Origin: Quillaja saponaria
Taxonomy: Eukaryota; Streptophyta; Magnoliopsida; Fabales; Quillajaceae
Reading direction: 5' to 3'
DNA length: 64,000 nucleotides
Assembly: GCA_029379385.1 (NCBI GenBank)
Contig: CM055611.1
Span: forward strand, 6,014,001-6,078,000
The notes beneath the pieces are model-generated. The model did no database searches and was not told the origin of the DNA. It was given only the letters and a program-made list of their open reading frames with translations. Both the position numbers and the translations under genes were made by a program. Of this stretch, positions 1-12,079 are shown one piece after another (position 1 is the stretch's first letter; every line of letters begins with the position of its first letter).

Positions 1-1100
1 TTTATACCCTACCATAAGCATTTGTCTCAGTCTAATGGAGCATATGTCTTAAAGGAAATGCACCTAAGGGTATGCAGTTCACCCATTAAAGCTCGGGCAT
101 TATCAAGTAAAATATTAAGGGTAAGGTATAATTGGCCAACTTTGTTGAAGAATTAAAAAGAATGGATCAAGAAGTATGACAGTTGCCAAAGATAAGCCTA
201 AATTCATGGAAAACCAACCATCTAACTTTTTACTATCATCAGTTTGTTAACCTTTGTAATATGAAGGTTGGACATTTTGAGAACTTTTCTGATGGGGAAA
301 TGCGAGAAGCAAAATAAATTCCTATTTGTGATGGTTGATTACCTCACCAAGTAGGTAGAAGCTAAGCCAAGATGCACTATCACATCGAAGGTGGGAGATA
401 AGTTCTTATGGAAAAATAGTGTACCACTTTGGTATCCCAAAGGTCATCATTATTGATTATAGGAAACAGTTCGATTGCAAGGTTACCAGAGATTAGTGCA
501 AGGAGTTAGGGATTGGCATTAGGTTCTCATTTGTAGGGTACTCCTAAAGTAATAGACAAGCCAAAAGTACAGACAGGACGATATCTAAAGAATGACAAAA
601 ATGCTAAGTTAAGATAAAAAATTGTCTGGGAAGTTACAATAGGTATTATAGGTCCATGAGAACAACTCCTAAGGCCTCAACCAGGGAAACCTCATTTAGT
701 TTGGATTATGGGATTGAGGTAGTTATCCCTAATCGAGATTGGTCTCTATTTACCAAGATAGAACACTTTGATGAGCAAGAAAATGAAAATAGCTTAAGAA
801 ACAACCATGATCTAATTGAAAAAGTGTGAGACAAAGCAAGGGTTAAGATGGTGAGTTACAAGCATAAGACTACATAATACTTTAATGCTCAAGTTAAGGA
901 GTGCCCCTTTAAGGTAGGTGATCCTTGTGCTACAACTCAACCAATTTGGAACAAGAGATGGTTTTTTAAGAAGAAATTCAAGAGAGATTAAGAAGGACCA
1001 TACCATATCACCAACATTGTCTGACCAGGAATATATTGGCTAAGGGATAAACATCATGGTGCATTGCCACACATATGGAACTCCCAGCACCTGAGGAAGT
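1..1100 (+). pseudogene. Ty3/gypsy integrase remnant (end of pol)
   Basis: Conceptual translation in shifting + frames gives a recognisable plant Ty3/gypsy integrase. An N-terminal zinc-finger-like part lies at about 40-200. The core, with a VDYLTKxVEAKP-type motif, is near 325-370. Further blocks read like TTPKASTRETSFSLDYGIE (about 660-720), KIEHFDEQENE (about 755-790) and a C-terminal GPYHITNIVxPGIYWLRD-type segment (about 990-1050). A final WNSQHLRK-type end is followed by stops at about 1100. Several in-frame stops and frameshifts break it, so it cannot make an active enzyme. The upstream RT/RNase H would lie outside the window. The family call rests on remembered motif order; the lineage (Tat-like is possible) is uncertain. 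Confidence 0.85.
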
Positions 1101-4100
1101 AACATGTGTAATGAGTTGTTTTATGCATTTCAAATTTCACTCACTTTAATTTAATGCATTTCATTCTGCCTAATAAAATTATGTCTACCAGCACTGTGTG
1201 TCTATTATTAGCTTTATGTGCATGTAAAAATTACTATTTGAAATTCTAAAGTTATGATCATGGGTACCCAATCAAGCTCCAATTGTTGGCCAAGCAAACT
1301 AACAGACACCTTTTCAGCTATATAATTATGAGGAGGAATGGTATCTAATAAGTCCACCCTTGTGACTATAAAGATCTATACAAAATAACCTGACCCAGAA
1401 GAGATGCATAATCAATTTTCAGCTTCTCATCATTTATTAAACGAGGCCCCTCGGATACTAAATAACCATTGGTACCAGGTTTTCACTTGATCTAGAGAGA
1501 GAATTGGAAAATGACATAAGGCTAAAACGTCGACGGTCATGAAAGGTATCTCAGCAAACACATTGCAAATATCGCCTCAATGAAAGGCACTACAGCAAAA
1601 AATTACAAATAAGGTAAAGAGAAAGTAGCAAAATATGTTAGTAAAATCAAGCAATATTAGTTATATGCCTTGTATGGGAAATGCCGAAAGTAAAAGACAA
1701 ACATATGATACATAAAATAGTGATCTCGTAAAGGAAGCATCAATTGCAATATAATATAAATGTATGTACTACCTTGAATAACTTTTACCAAAGAATGCAA
1801 AAGGCATAAATACAAAATCGATCGAACTAACTTATCAAACAACTACAGGAAATATCAATTCATTCCTCTTCTGGGTACTTTATATGATCTACAAAGGTAC
1901 TTTATGTGATCTATAGGACAACTCTGATACTTAGCCTTGAATTATTTGCGAAGTGTCACAACGCACTTTCTCATAATAGCTTTGGGTCCATCAAACAATC
2001 CTGATATTCATGAGACCCCTTATACACTATAACAACATCCTCACTAGTGGTGGTCAAGCTAGTCTCAGATTCTTTTAGCTTCACTATGCCCTAACTCTCA
2101 GTTAACTTAGTATTTTGCTTAGTAGCCGTAACTTTTCCTTCAAGCTGCTTCACCTTCGTCTGCTCATCTTCTAGATTAATACAAATGGTGACCAACTGCT
2201 TAAAGAGTTGGTTCGTGATTTTCTGAGTTTAGGAGATGGAATCACATATCCGTACTTATGCATTCCTAAACTGATGACCACCTTATACAAGGCAACAACA
2301 TGACACATTTATATGATGGAATACAAGAAAAGTCATGCAAGAAAATCATGTAAAGTTTAGTACAAGTGTAAGTAACCTAATGACTAAATCTATCATAATC
2401 ATGAATGTGGACTCAGGAAAGGCAGAGCTTATCAGATCTTAATCGGTGGAAAGCACGGTAGCCTGAGTTAAGGCAAAAGAAGCAGAAGGAAAATCAAACA
2501 TATCACTCCTTTTCAATCATCCCAAATGATCCCAAGATGTGACCTTTAGAGAAGAAACATCATTAGGGATATTGCTCAGTCTGTTCTGCCCTTGTTAATC
2601 ATGTGTGCATTTTCCTTGCTTATCTCTTCCTAAAGATATCCTGAGAAGACTGGCTCTTAGTTCCATGTATAGGATAAATCTCTTTAATATTGGGAAAGGG
2701 TATATAAGAACATGATGGGGGACAAAAGATGAGGATGGAGGGTGCTTGTACCTCGGTTTAGGAAGTCCCTACCCCCTTTCTCTCTCTCGCTTTTCCTTAT
2801 TTTGCAAATGCCATCCCTAACTTCTTTATATGAGTCTGTGCATCCATATATGCGAAGAAATATGGAAAAAATGAGATATTGTATAATACATATGTAAATG
2901 CAAAAAAAATACATAAGTTGCAAACTATACAACTCGATAAATAACCCGACAACTACAAGGTGAGGACTGTCAATATAATGTAACATGTTTAAGTGCTAAG
3001 AAGGTTAGTTATTTGATAATTTCTGATCTTGTTATAATGAGTAGCCTAGTCACATGTAAGATCAGCCTACCTAAGTCAGAATGAAAGATCCATATTCATA
3101 CTTTAGACTATTGAGGGTAGTCATACTCAACAAGATTTGTGTTAGGCATATCTATAAGAAGTTATACAACTTCACTAAGAAATGATGGAATAGAAGCCAA
3201 AGGCGTCCCTTCATTTGCTTCTTATAAATGCAAATGTACTAGAGGAGGGAGTCACATTGTTGGCAACCTTTACTGCTACCCAAAATTATATCCAATCCAT
3301 CCGCGGGAAATACACCAACTTCATTGTTAAAAGTTTACTGAAGCCATACATATTCCTAATGGAATTGATAGTATGCGCATTTGTAAGGGGGTGAACTCAT
3401 GATGCTCTTGTCAAACCCATTTGATCATCCCCACCTGACGATCCACCAATGCTAAGTTCACCAACCAACTCAGAACCATTCACATTTTATGAGCTTTACC
3501 CTATAAGAAGTTTAAATGCAAGCCAATCGTGGGCCCTTTTCCCTTTCCATGCTTTTGATGCCATTCCTCTTGTTCGTCACCCTCAACCAAATGGTTATTC
3601 ATTGCCTTGTCAAAATGAATTGAAAATATGAGCCTCCAGAACCAAAATACAATCCCAAGAATACCTTATCTGAGTGAATAGGAATGTTTCTTTGGCAACT
3701 AGGCGACTAAGTGCTCCAAATTTAGGCAAAGGGCGACCAGTGGAGACCCACCCTTAGTCTGACTGGTTAAATGTCTTCTCCTTTATCAAAGGCTAGTTGT
3801 AATTTTACACGTAATGCTTTCAAAATAAAGTCATATCTTGTGTTAATATTTAAGTAAGAAGAAATTTTTGAGGGACTTTACATGAAAAATAAAAAAGGAT
3901 TAGGTTAGGTGTCTAATTCTTCACATGCAACAAGTTATAAAATATAAATTTCTAATTTTTTTTTTTTGCTTCATTCAAATGCTTGAGGTAGGCAAAGGTA
4001 TTCTTGTCATTAAGAGCATATCATTCACTATTTCTTTTAGACGTGCTTGGTTCATGATTGTTTTTGTGTGTTTCCTTTTATTTTCTTTTATGCAATTTAT

Positions 4101-4379
4101 ATGATTAAACTAAACAAATTTATTTTTCATAGTTTGTTTTCAATTCACTATTTTAATTGATAGTTTAATTATGATGATCGATAAAAGTTAGTTACATATA
4201 TCAAGGGCAAGTTTTGAGTATATTAATGGCATTAAGCAATTCTTGGAGTTTTCTTTTTCTAATTTAGCTCAAGATTAGCTAATTCTTTGTCCATGAGTAA
4301 AATGCTGTAATTCTCATTTGGGCGATAGGATGAAAGTTTACAAACATTTAAAATGTAAAGGTTTCAAAAAAAAGGTACA
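1101..4379. other. Unclassified repeat-like DNA after the gypsy integrase
   Basis: No intact gene is visible. On the minus strand, about 2225-1860 translates with two or three breaks into a charged, coiled-coil-like stretch (LEDEQTKVKQLEGKVTATK). It is followed by a KGSHEYQDCLMDP-like piece that resembles the extra ORF or gag-proximal coding seen in some plant gypsy elements; this is a weak impression only. The rest (about 2300-4379) may be the 3' non-coding part and LTR of the gypsy element, plus the 5' end of the neighbouring CACTA element. I could not find LTR pairs or a clean CACTA 5' terminus here. Confidence 0.35.
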
Positions 4380-4419
4380 CTGAATGAGTTTTTCATGTTG
4401 AATGATCTTCATCTTCTAA

Positions 4420-7400
4420 GATGAATCTTGATAGTGGTGAAAAAGATAGGTGGAACACATATGATGATATTGATAGATTATTGCAAGGACTTTTAGAGAT
4501 GTAGCTTAATGATTTAAGTCTATGAAAGGGGTTGTGAGTAAAGAAAGGTCAAATTAGGATGCCAAGAAGTTTTATAATTTGATTGAGGAGGCTAACAAGA
4601 AACTATATCCAGGTTGCAAGACTTTTTCAATATTTTCCTTCATAATTAGATTGTATTATATAAAGTGTTGTTATGGATAGAGTAATATGTCATTTACCAT
4701 TTTCTTAGAACTTTTAAAAAAAGCAATACCCTATCTTAACATTCCTAGTTCCTTCAACAAGGCCAAGAGTATGATTAGTGATCTAGGCCTAACCTATGAA
4801 AAGATTGATGTGTGCCTAAATGATTGCATACTTTATTGTAAGGAGCACAAGCACAAAACCAAATGCCTTGTTTGCAGAACTCCAAGGTAGAAATTGAACA
4901 ATGGCATGCAAAAATAATAGGGAAAAAGCATCAATGAAAGCCAAGGAAATTTCAACTAAGGTTCTTAGACACTTTCCTTTCATCCTAAGACTTAAGAGAT
5001 TATATTTATCTTAAAAAAAACATTGGTTTCAATGTAAATGGCATGAAGATGAATGCCTCAAAGATAGGAAATTGGGCATCCCGCTAATGCACAAGTTTAG
5101 AAGGACTTTGACTCTTTCTATCCTAATTTTTGCAATGGTCTCTCGTAACATAAGGCTTGGGTAGGCTAACGATGGCTTCAACCTTTCTAGTACCATGAGC
5201 ATTGCACATAGTACATGGCCAGTTATTTTAATGCCATACAATTTATGGCCATCGATGTGCATGATATTATAGTATTTTTGCTTTCGCTGCTTATTCCTAG
5301 ACCATCCTCTTGTAATGATATTGAAATTTATTTACAACCATTAATTCAAGAACTTAAGAAACAATAGGACAATAAGGTGGACTCTTATGATGCCTTAACC
5401 AATCAAGCATTTTCTATGCGACCAATTTTATTATGGACCATGAGTGACTTTCCCAGATATTATATGTAGTCCGAATGGAGCACTAAAGAAAAGCTGACAG
5501 TCCTTGTTGTAATTATGAAACTCATTCCAAATACTTAAATCATAGTCATAAGATGTGTTACCTAGATCATCATGTATTTCTAGATATTAATCATCGATGG
5601 AAATATAATAGAAAGTCCTTCCATGGAGATATTGAATTTCGATGTGCACTTTTTTTTTATCAGGTTCAAAGATATTGGAACATTCAAAAAACTTTAATCA
5701 TGTCCTTGGAAATAATAACACTTTCGTCATAAACTTGATGTGATGCATATTGAGAAAAACATATTTGATAATGTGATTAGGACATTATTAGATATTCAAG
5801 GAAAAACAAAAAATCATGCAAATGCTTATTTTGATATAAAAGACATGGGCATAAGAAAGGATCTTCATCTGGTAAAGTCTATTATTGATAGGGAAAAAAC
5901 TATGGTCGCCAAAGAATGCTATTCATTGACACCTGATGAGAAAATAATTATTTTGTATTGTATTAAAGAAAGAAAAATTGCCAGAGGGTAGTGCTTCGAA
6001 TATTTCACGATACACGCATTAGAATGAAAAAAATTACTTTTGGCTACAAAAACCATAATACGCATTTCATGCTACTTTATTTGTTGCAAGTTACAGTTAA
6101 AGCCACGTTGCCTCAACATGTTGCTATTACATCAATCAAAGTAAGTGACTTATTTCGAGGCTTATACAGCAAAGTTATTCAAGTGGAGGATTTAAAGAGT
6201 TTATAACATGAAATTATAGAAACTTTATGCCAGCTTGAGATAACCTTCTTTCCTAATTTCTTTGATATGATGGTACACTTGCCTATTCATCTAGTCAATG
6301 AAGTTAGGTTAAGTGGACCAATGTAGTTCTATTGGATGTATCATGTAGAAAGATATTTATGTAAGTTGAATTCATATGTTTGCAATAAGAGTCACCTAGA
6401 AGGACTGCATAGCTAAAGAATACTTAACTTAATTGAGAGTGTATGACATTCTTTTCAAGATACTTGAATGATGGTATGGAAACAAGGTTGAATAAGGCAT
6501 CCAAAAATTGTGATGGTGAAAGAGCAAACGAAGAAATACATTCTCTATTTCGAAATTCTAGTCATCATATTGGAGGGAAGAAAAATAAAAGAGGAAAACA
6601 TTTAAATTTGATCTTATTTTATGGACTCAGGCATATCAATATATCTTATTTAACTGTGATGAAGTTAAAGAGTACATAAAGTAACCAGTCAATTACTTTT
6701 TATATCTTAATTATTTCTTTTTATATACAATATACTACTAAACTCATATTTTATTTTAAATACAGTTAACACGAGGCTTTAATTAATAATCAACAAAGAA
6801 GAATAAATATGGGATAAAGCTCAAAATCATAGCTATGATTTTATTGAATGGTTTGACTCTTGGGTCTTTCAACAAAAGATCCTTGAGCAAATTGAACATC
6901 TAGCCACTGGTCCTAACTTCAATAGAACAAATTTTACTAGATATTACATTAATGGTTATAGGTGTTACCTTGACTGCATTGACTCAAAGCTTTGCTAGCT
7001 CAAGGGATGATAATCCAATATTTGGAAATGTTATACATTTACTATGAAGCTATACAACAAACACTTGAGCTAGATTATTATAGTCACTTCAAGACTATAT
7101 TATTTAAATGCAAATTGTATGAAGCAAAAGAGGATAATTTTGGCACTACACGTGTTAACTTTAAAAAAAAAAAATGTTAATCTAATGACCCATTTGTGCT
7201 TGCTTCTTAAGTGCATCAGTGCTTCTATGTTCAAGAACCTCTTGATCCAGATTGGCTTCACGTTATAATTACAATTCTGAGAAACTTATTTGACATGAAA
7301 GGGGAGTCTGATTTAAATAAGATTCTTGTTTGAATGATTAAATTGATTCTATACCAGAACATGTTGTTGCAATTGATGATCTAGATTTTGACTTACGTAA

Positions 7401-7480
7401 AGAAGATATTCCTGCTACCGTCATTGTCCAACGTCTATATTTGCTTGATGTTTGTTCAACCAAAGATGATACTGATTAGG
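4420..7480 (+). pseudogene. CACTA TNP2-type transposase, broken
   Basis: Successive + strand frames give the expected order of TNP2-family blocks. An AKKFYNLIEEANKKLYPGCK-like segment (about 4560-4620) is followed by FTIFLELLKKAIPY...PSSFNKAK and CKEHKHKTKCLVC (4690-4880). KVLRHFPFILRLKRL lies at about 4958-5003. Then come MPYNL (about 5233), MHIEKNIFDNVIRTLLDIQGKT (5743-5800) and RKDLH (about 5850). A DUF4218-like stretch (6000-6500) and a DUF4216-like end with NDPFVLAS, FYVQEPLDPDW and NLFDM (7180-7300) complete the order. A tail at 7360-7480 reads DFDLRKEDIPATVIVQRLYL. Numerous stops (one at about 4678 replaces a usual Trp) and frameshifts destroy the reading frame. Known family role: DDE-type cut-and-paste transposase. 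The intact pieces are short ORFs at 4687-4890, 5740-5991, 5991-6206 and 6443-6679. Confidence 0.85.
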
Positions 7481-8879
7481 ATTTTAAGGATTACAATAGT
7501 TTATTTATTTTATTAAACTATCTAAACTTATTTTTGTTTTATATGATGATGTTATTTTCTTAGTAAGAAGTCATTGTTCATGCTATTTTGTCAATTGAAT
7601 TTTTAATACAATGAAACTTATGAAAAGTTGTGTATGGATTTCGCCATAAGCCATCTGTTAATTTTGAACAAACTGATTCTTTTGGTGCCCTTTGCATGTT
7701 GGTCTTTTTAATTAGGGCAACAAAGATAGAAGAAGTTTTTTGACTTAAAGCCTACGCTAGATTAATGTTCACCAAAAAAGAATACACACTAAGTTAAAAC
7801 CAAAACCATATCTAGGTAAACACAATTTACTCAACCCGCATGAATAATATCCGTGTTCTTTTCCCCATAAAGAAGACATTTTGAGGTATTTTAGTGCGTT
7901 TCACTGTTCTTGATGGGTCTTGAACTTGTTCCCAATCTACTCACTTAATTTCTTGTATATATGGTGCCTGGTATGTTATATAGTTTTTTTTATTACTAAA
8001 ACTTAATAGTAATTTTAAGCCTGATGCTCTTAATTATTATTTTTTCATATGTTGTGGACTGCATTCAAATTTAATGAAGAATGAAGCAAATTCTTCAAAA
8101 GATGAATCGGGTAGTGCAAAAAATATTCTAAATGTCAAGAAAAAAAGAAATTGTATATAACCTTCCTTATACAATCAATGTCACTCCACAATATTTTAGA
8201 ACTTTGCAGCAGAGGCCAAGATTATGCTAAGCTAACAATCAAGTTGTGTAATGGTGAAATTGATCTAGCACATCAATTGTCAAGTAGGCAACAAAGTGAC
8301 TTAAGTAAGTAATAAAATGTTTTAATTCAACCTAAAAGAAAATAGAGGCAATTTCAAGAAGACATCACTAAACCCCCAAAAAGTGTCAAGTCCACAGCAA
8401 TATGTCTCAAGCCAACCTACACAATTGTCAAGACAACAACAAAAGACCTCAAGTCTGGTAGCAAAAAAGAAAACTCAAAGTATACAAAGTCCTAAGGAGA
8501 AGCAAAACTACAAAACATTGTGTCTGGCTATGTATGAGAATGAGCATAAGTAGCACATTGAAGATGATCAAAATCAACCACTAAAAATCCAATTAAAAAG
8601 AAAAAAAAAAGTATGTTATTCAACCTTTGACTCAAAGAACAAGTCAACCACAATGTTAGAGAAAATTCAACAAATGCAATCTTTTAGTAGTTAAGGTACA
8701 CAACAAAATTTGAGTAAAGGGTCAAAGCAAACAAGTTAAGCAATATCTTCTTCAAATGAAGGACAAGAGCAACACCAAGAATTTAACATTTCACATAAGA
8801 AAGAAATTAAGTCGAAAGGCATATCATATTTAGCTAATAAATATTTTTTTTTAGGATCTACTTTTCTATATTAAAGTTT
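7481..8879. other. Interior of the CACTA element, no gene seen
   Basis: AT-rich sequence between the transposase pseudogene and the second transposon ORF. A Lys/Gln-rich low-complexity reading on the + strand at about 8330-8790 (many caa/aag codons) could be the decayed low-complexity N-terminal part of the second ORF. There is no intact reading frame. Confidence 0.4.
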
Positions 8880-9600
8880 GTTGCCTTTTTAGGAATAAAA
8901 AGGAAAAAAGCTAGTGGAATTACAAGGTGTGAAGTTATCCATGCAAGAGACAGAGAAGTCGAAAACCTATATGCATCAATGAGTATGGGCAGCCAATTGG
9001 ACCATATGACAAGATAGTGAATGAAGTTAGCTACTTAATTGGTACTCCGGCTAAGAATCACTGTCATTGCCCATTGATTTACACTAATTGGAAAGCTATC
9101 TTGGCTCATATGGAAAAAAGCAATGTGGGATTATGTCAATATAAGATAACATATTTTCCATCAATATGTACAAGATGTGTTCCTATTCAACTATTAAAAT
9201 ATTTTTCTCTTTATTGTAGACCAAGTTTATTCTTCCAACCAAAACTAAGGACTGGGTGTTTTTCTCAATCAAAGAAAGTTGGAGAATCTACAAGTGCAAG
9301 ATAAAGAATATATATTTCAAAATGACCTAAACTACTATAGAAAGTGGAAAATTTGCCATATACCAAAAATACCATTTCAAGATATTACTTAATTATTGGA
9401 ATCAGCCCAAAGCGAAAGTGAAAAGCTAATGAGGCTAAATTCTAATAAATTAATTTTTTTTCTTAGTTCATACGTATTATAAATCTCTTAATATTTTATA
9501 TTGTAGAAAATTAGTGACACAAAAGTAGACATGCATCAAGTAAGTCCAAGAAGATTTACAAGAATACGTGGAGACTTTGTATATTTATTTTCCATCAATA
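8880..9600 (+). pseudogene. Second CACTA ORF (plant En/Spm-associated protein), fragment
   Basis: The + strand reads NEYGQPIGPYDKIVNEVSYL then IGTPAKNHCHCPLIYTNWK at about 8975-9090. It continues with WVFSQ.KKVGE/RAYKCR-like and PKIPFQDIT-like blocks at 9240-9400, and a DMHQVSPRRFTRIRGD-like end at 9525-9575. These blocks follow the order of the plant transposase family that accompanies TNP2 in CACTA elements (Transposase_24/Ptta-type). The gaps at about 9160-9230 and 9430-9510 look like introns or decay. The longest open piece is 9017-9304. The function within the element is inferred from family context only. Confidence 0.65.
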
Positions 9601-11529
9601 TTATTTGTTATGTCTTATTTATATCAGCTACATATTTGAACACAAAAAAATATAGGAAGGAAATTTATTGGAAGTATGCATGTATTATGATCAATCGAGA
9701 GATTTGTCTTTTTATGAATATAAATTAAAATTGTGTGTGGACCTTGATCATTAATAAATAAAAATTAGGAAGTGATTTTGTAAACAAGGAAAGAAATATG
9801 AATTATTAATAATGAAAACTTAGCATGGAATCAAATAGAATGTCCATGTGAAAAGGACTATCAGTCTGTCATGTGCTGAAATAAGTTCTCGGCATAATCT
9901 CCACTGCACCTTCCAACATTCTCAACATGATAGTTCAAGGTCTGTGTTGTAGCATATACTGAACATACAAAAGTGCTATCTTTACCATTCTCTCTATAAT
10001 GTCCACTGTATTTTTTTGATATGCCACATACTATCATTCACTACATGTTTTAGTTTTTTTGTTTCAAATCTTTTCCACACTCACCTTGGAAACCGTTCTT
10101 AGCTTTCTGAAAGATTAATGTCAAGGTTCCTTCTTCTACCTATCATTCTGAATAACAACATTCCAAAATTGTAAACATCTCATTTATGAGTTACAAGAAA
10201 TGTCATCAAAGCTCTGATGCAACAAAACTAGGAGTCCCCCTACCTCCTGTAATGGTAATATGAGTATTTTTCTTGTTACAAAGCCTAGCCATGCTAAAGC
10301 AAAAAGGGAAAATAGATAGATTTTCAAAGAGGTGAAAAAATTGTAAGCATTATCTTCTTATCTATCTTGAATCTCTTTTAGTTATAAATTCTTAATTTTA
10401 TGAAGCTTATAATCTAATAATCATGTTTGAAACTTGATTTACAAAGATTATACACTTAGATTAAAGGTAACCATGTTCTCTAAATATGCAATTAAAATTG
10501 AAGACTTATAACATCTCTTACATGCTAGTGGTTGCTAATGATGAGACTTATAATGCATATTTCAATATATATAAGTTTGTCATGATTTTAAAATTGAATT
10601 TGTCTTTTGTTTGTAGTCAAAACTTAAGGAATGCATTGAGAATTCTAATGAAAAGTAGTGAAGATGTCTTTGCTACTATATATGTTTGGGAGAGAGAAAC
10701 CCGAGAGAGCACTTTGCTTTGGGAGGAACATCACTCCATTGTCACCCAAAAAAAAAAAAAAAAAAATCTGAATTTGAGTTTATGCAAAAGGCCAATGCAG
10801 AAAAGTTTTAATCTTGGTAACAAGACATGCAAAAGAAGATGGTTGATGTTGTCCAAACTATTTTAGTTGGTCATTAACAAGTAATCCAAATTTAGTCATT
10901 AAACTAGAAATATTTGCACCATTATTGACTTGAACCACATGATGCTGGTGCTAGTGCACATATGTGGTCATCTACATCTACACATGTCCTAGCACTGTAA
11001 AAAGTATATTATATGAGATGAGATTATCTACATATGTATACACAACTTTCAATACTTTTTTGTTAATTTTTATTTTAGAATTTATTTACGATAGATCAAT
11101 ATTTGTGTGGAGGGGACAAATTTTTAATGATGAAGATGATGCTTGGAGAAGATGTTAGAATTGATGGAGATCATGATGCAATAAGATTTGATGGAGATAA
11201 TATCAAGATGACTGGTGAAGATGTTAAAATGGATGAAAATGATGATCATATAGCTCATTTTTATTTCAATTTTAATGAGTTGTTATGCTATGGGAATATT
11301 GTTGGTTGTTTATTTAGTTATATTGGTATATTTTAACCAATGAAATAAGACTTAGTGTTTGTTGGATCCTTAATTTATGAAGATTGATACTTTTTACTTA
11401 GTGAAAATATTTGACTTTTTAGTTAATGTTATTATGCATTTCAATGCATGTATAATGTTATTGTAATAAGTATTTGATCTAGTTTCAGTGTATTGAAACT
11501 TTATATTAAAAATGATAATTTTATTTTAT
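9601..11529. other. CACTA interior with weak open frames
   Basis: Mostly AT-rich. Two + strand open frames (10486-10866 and 11103-11336) show no recognised domain. The second carries an Asp/Glu-rich segment (about 11120-11250, repeated GED and DGD pairs), which may be an acidic C-terminal tail of a transposon ORF. A poly-A run lies at about 10749-10766. I assign no function. Confidence 0.35.
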
Positions 11530-11955
11530 ACATTTGTTGCTAGACTATTGAATGAAAAGGCAACAAAAATTTAGTGTTGCAATATATATATAAAATGTGT
11601 TGCCTTTGAATAAATGAAAGTTGTTGCACATTTAAAATAAACTGTTGCCTAAAGTATGACTGAACCTTTACAAAAGAAAAACAAATGTTGCCTAAGTAAT
11701 AAATAAAACATTGCTTAAACCTTCAAAAACCATTGTTGTACTTGAATCTAAAAATCCTTGCCAAAAAAGAAAACTGTTGTAAAAAGTGTTGCCTTTTAAT
11801 GTAAGAAAAATGTTGCATTCAATAAAAAAAATTAAAAACCATTGCTAAGAAGTGTTGCATTTAATTATAAGAAAAATATTATATTAGGCACTAATTAGTA
11901 ACTGTTCTGTGAATACTGTAGTAGATAAGTGACAAATTGTTGCCAAAAACTTTAG
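11530..11955 (+). repeat. CACTA 3' subterminal repeat region (TGTTGCC-like units)
   Basis: At least ten irregularly spaced copies of TGTTGC followed by C, T or A occur, for example near 11571, 11599, 11632, 11644, 11687, 11788, 11811, 11852 and 11938. They are spaced about 12 to 80 bp apart, with weaker CATTGCT variants between. Subterminal arrays of short motifs next to the terminus are a known hallmark of CACTA elements, where they bind the accessory protein (TNPA in En/Spm). The proximity to the terminus at 12079 and the coding content upstream support this reading. Confidence 0.7.
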
Positions 11956-12065
11956 ACAACGCAAGTTTCACCAACGGCCAAAAAATTGTTACAAAACTGT
12001 TTCGATAGCCTTTCGCAGCAATTTTATCACCTGTAGCGATAGTTTTGTTTCATTGCTGTATCTGA

Positions 12066-12079
12066 GCTTTGGTGTAGTG
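12066..12079 (-). repeat. Putative right terminal inverted repeat of the CACTA element
   Basis: The + strand ends in TTTGGTGTAGTG, so the inward-reading complement begins CACTACACCAAAG, a typical plant CACTA terminus. The three bases that follow are GAT, the expected position of the 3-bp target duplication. No matching left end preceded by GAT was found. The CACTACAGC at 1588 was considered and not accepted. Confidence 0.6.

Larger units (their letters stand above)
4380..12079 (+). mobile_element. Degenerate CACTA (En/Spm-type) DNA transposon
   Basis: The element contains a TNP2-type transposase pseudogene (about 4420-7480), then a second transposon ORF of the En/Spm-associated type (about 8900-9590). 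Next come an acidic-rich stretch (about 11120-11250) and a 3' subterminal region packed with short TGTTGCC-like repeats (about 11530-11950). A terminal sequence ends in TTTGGTGTAGTG at 12079, the mirror of a CACTACACCAAA terminus. The gene order matches plant CACTA elements. The left end is not located: the coding region starts near 4380 and the true 5' TIR should lie upstream, perhaps within 2-4 kb. Multiple stops mean the copy is dead. Confidence 0.8.

Noticed and set aside
1588..1610. CACTACAGC as the left end of the CACTA element
   Set aside because: It matches the right terminus only over CACTACA plus scattered A residues, its flank (AGG) does not match GAT, and gypsy-like DNA lies around it.
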